7,105 nt of DNA. Origin: Anaerolineae bacterium. GTDB lineage: Bacteria > Chloroflexota > Anaerolineae > JADYZS01. A program made the translations under genes and the position numbers. The DNA lies in NCBI GenBank assembly GCA_020853075.1, contig JADYZS010000091.1, forward strand, positions 1 through 7,105, written 5' to 3'. The notes below the pieces were generated by a model, which was not told the DNA's origin, did not search any database, and worked only from the letters and a program-made list of their open reading frames with translations. This document shows, piece by piece, positions 6,663 through 7,105 of this stretch. Numbering within the stretch: position 1 is the first letter of the stretch; the number at the start of each line of letters is the position of its first letter.

Positions 6663-7105
6663 TCACGGCGCGAGGACCTCTTGCCCCTCTACCACGCCGC
6701 CGACGATCTCTACCCGGTCGCTGCTGACCAGCCCGATCTCCACGTCCACCCGCCGTTGGGCCGAGCCTTCCACCACCACGACGAAGCGCCGCTCGCCATA
6801 CAGGCGCACCGCACTGGGCGGCAGGTAGAGGACGTCCTCGCGCCGCTCAATGGTGATGGTGGCGTTCAGGAGGTCGCCGGGCTTGATCTCCTGGGGCGGT
6901 GTGCCGAAGGAGATGCGCACCGTCATGTCGTTTCCCTGGGCCGACGCGCCGCGCCCGTAGGGCCGGGGCAGGACCCGCACCGTCCCGGTGAGGGTGCGCC
7001 CGGCGGCGGCGGCAGACTCCAATGCCGCTGGCATCCCTTCGGCCAGGCGCGCCAGGTCCGCGCTATTCAAGATCGCGCTCACCTCCACCTGCGTCGGATC
7101 CGAGA
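6663..7105 (-). CDS. HlyD/MacA-like membrane-fusion (adaptor) protein, partial at its 5' end
   Basis: The frame is open from the right edge to a TGA at 6665-6663, giving about 147 C-terminal residues; the start lies outside the window. An internal GTG at 7088 is preceded in frame by S-D-P-T-Q and is not the likely start. The residues SDPTQVEVSAILNSADLARL and the following EGMPAALE resemble the beta-barrel domain of RND/ABC efflux adaptors. TLTGTVRVLPRP and MTVRISF follow, and then a membrane-proximal part with IKPGDLLNATITI, DVLYLPPSAV, RRVDVEIGLVSSDRVEIVGGVVEGQEVL. The missing N-terminal part should carry the signal or lipid anchor, coiled coil and lipoyl halves. Position directly upstream of an FtsX-type permease (7-nt gap) and ATPase matches a MacAB-like system in which the adaptor works at the outer face of the membrane. 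Confidence 0.85.
   Translation of the reverse strand, partial: SDPTQVEVSAILNSADLARLAEGMPAALESAAAAGRTLTGTVRVLPRPYGRGASAQGNDMTVRISFGTPPQEIKPGDLLNATITIERREDVLYLPPSAVRLYGERRFVVVVEGSAQRRVDVEIGLVSSDRVEIVGGVVEGQEVLAP

Overview
The window is a GC-rich, densely coded bacterial segment. It has one AT-rich patch at about 1190-1260. No rRNA, tRNA, CRISPR array, insertion sequence or phage gene is visible. Protein styles (a LolCDE/MacB-like ABC ATPase with an AbrB-like tail, a large FtsX-type permease, stand-alone RraA-like and MmgE/PrpD enzymes) suggest an uncultured or thermophilic Chloroflexota (Anaerolineae-like) bacterium. That assignment is inference from general resemblance, not from a marker gene.

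Left part (1-1255, minus strand). A Phd/YefM-type antitoxin and a RelE/ParE-type toxin overlap by one base. They are preceded by a near-consensus sigma-70 promoter (TTGACA, 17 bp, TATCAT) and a perfect 10-bp inverted repeat where transcription should start, the expected layout of a self-repressing toxin-antitoxin operon. Downstream, after a 79-bp gap, lies a partial RraA/HMG-aldolase-like gene that runs off the left edge.

Middle (1256-2828, plus strand). A 229-bp divergent intergenic region separates the toxin-antitoxin module from a full-length MmgE/PrpD family gene. RraA-like aldolases and PrpD-like dehydratases both act on small hydroxy-, oxo- or methylated carboxylic acids, so the toxin-antitoxin pair sits between two probable catabolic genes.

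Right part (2834-7105, minus strand). A compact operon is read right to left: a membrane-fusion/HlyD-like adaptor (partial, entering from the right edge), a 946-residue FtsX/MacB-type permease with about ten membrane segments, and an ABC ATPase. Spacings are only 7 and 6 bp. Together they look like a MacAB-type export or mechanotransmission ABC system. The ATPase is unusual: after a complete nucleotide-binding domain it carries an AbrB/SpoVT-like swapped-hairpin domain and a strongly basic tail. This operon converges on prpD with only 5 bp between the two stop codons.

I see no clearly unprecedented system. The points most worth a second look are the ABC ATPase-AbrB fusion, the textbook toxin-antitoxin promoter/operator, and an 18-codon ORF overlapping the RraA start.
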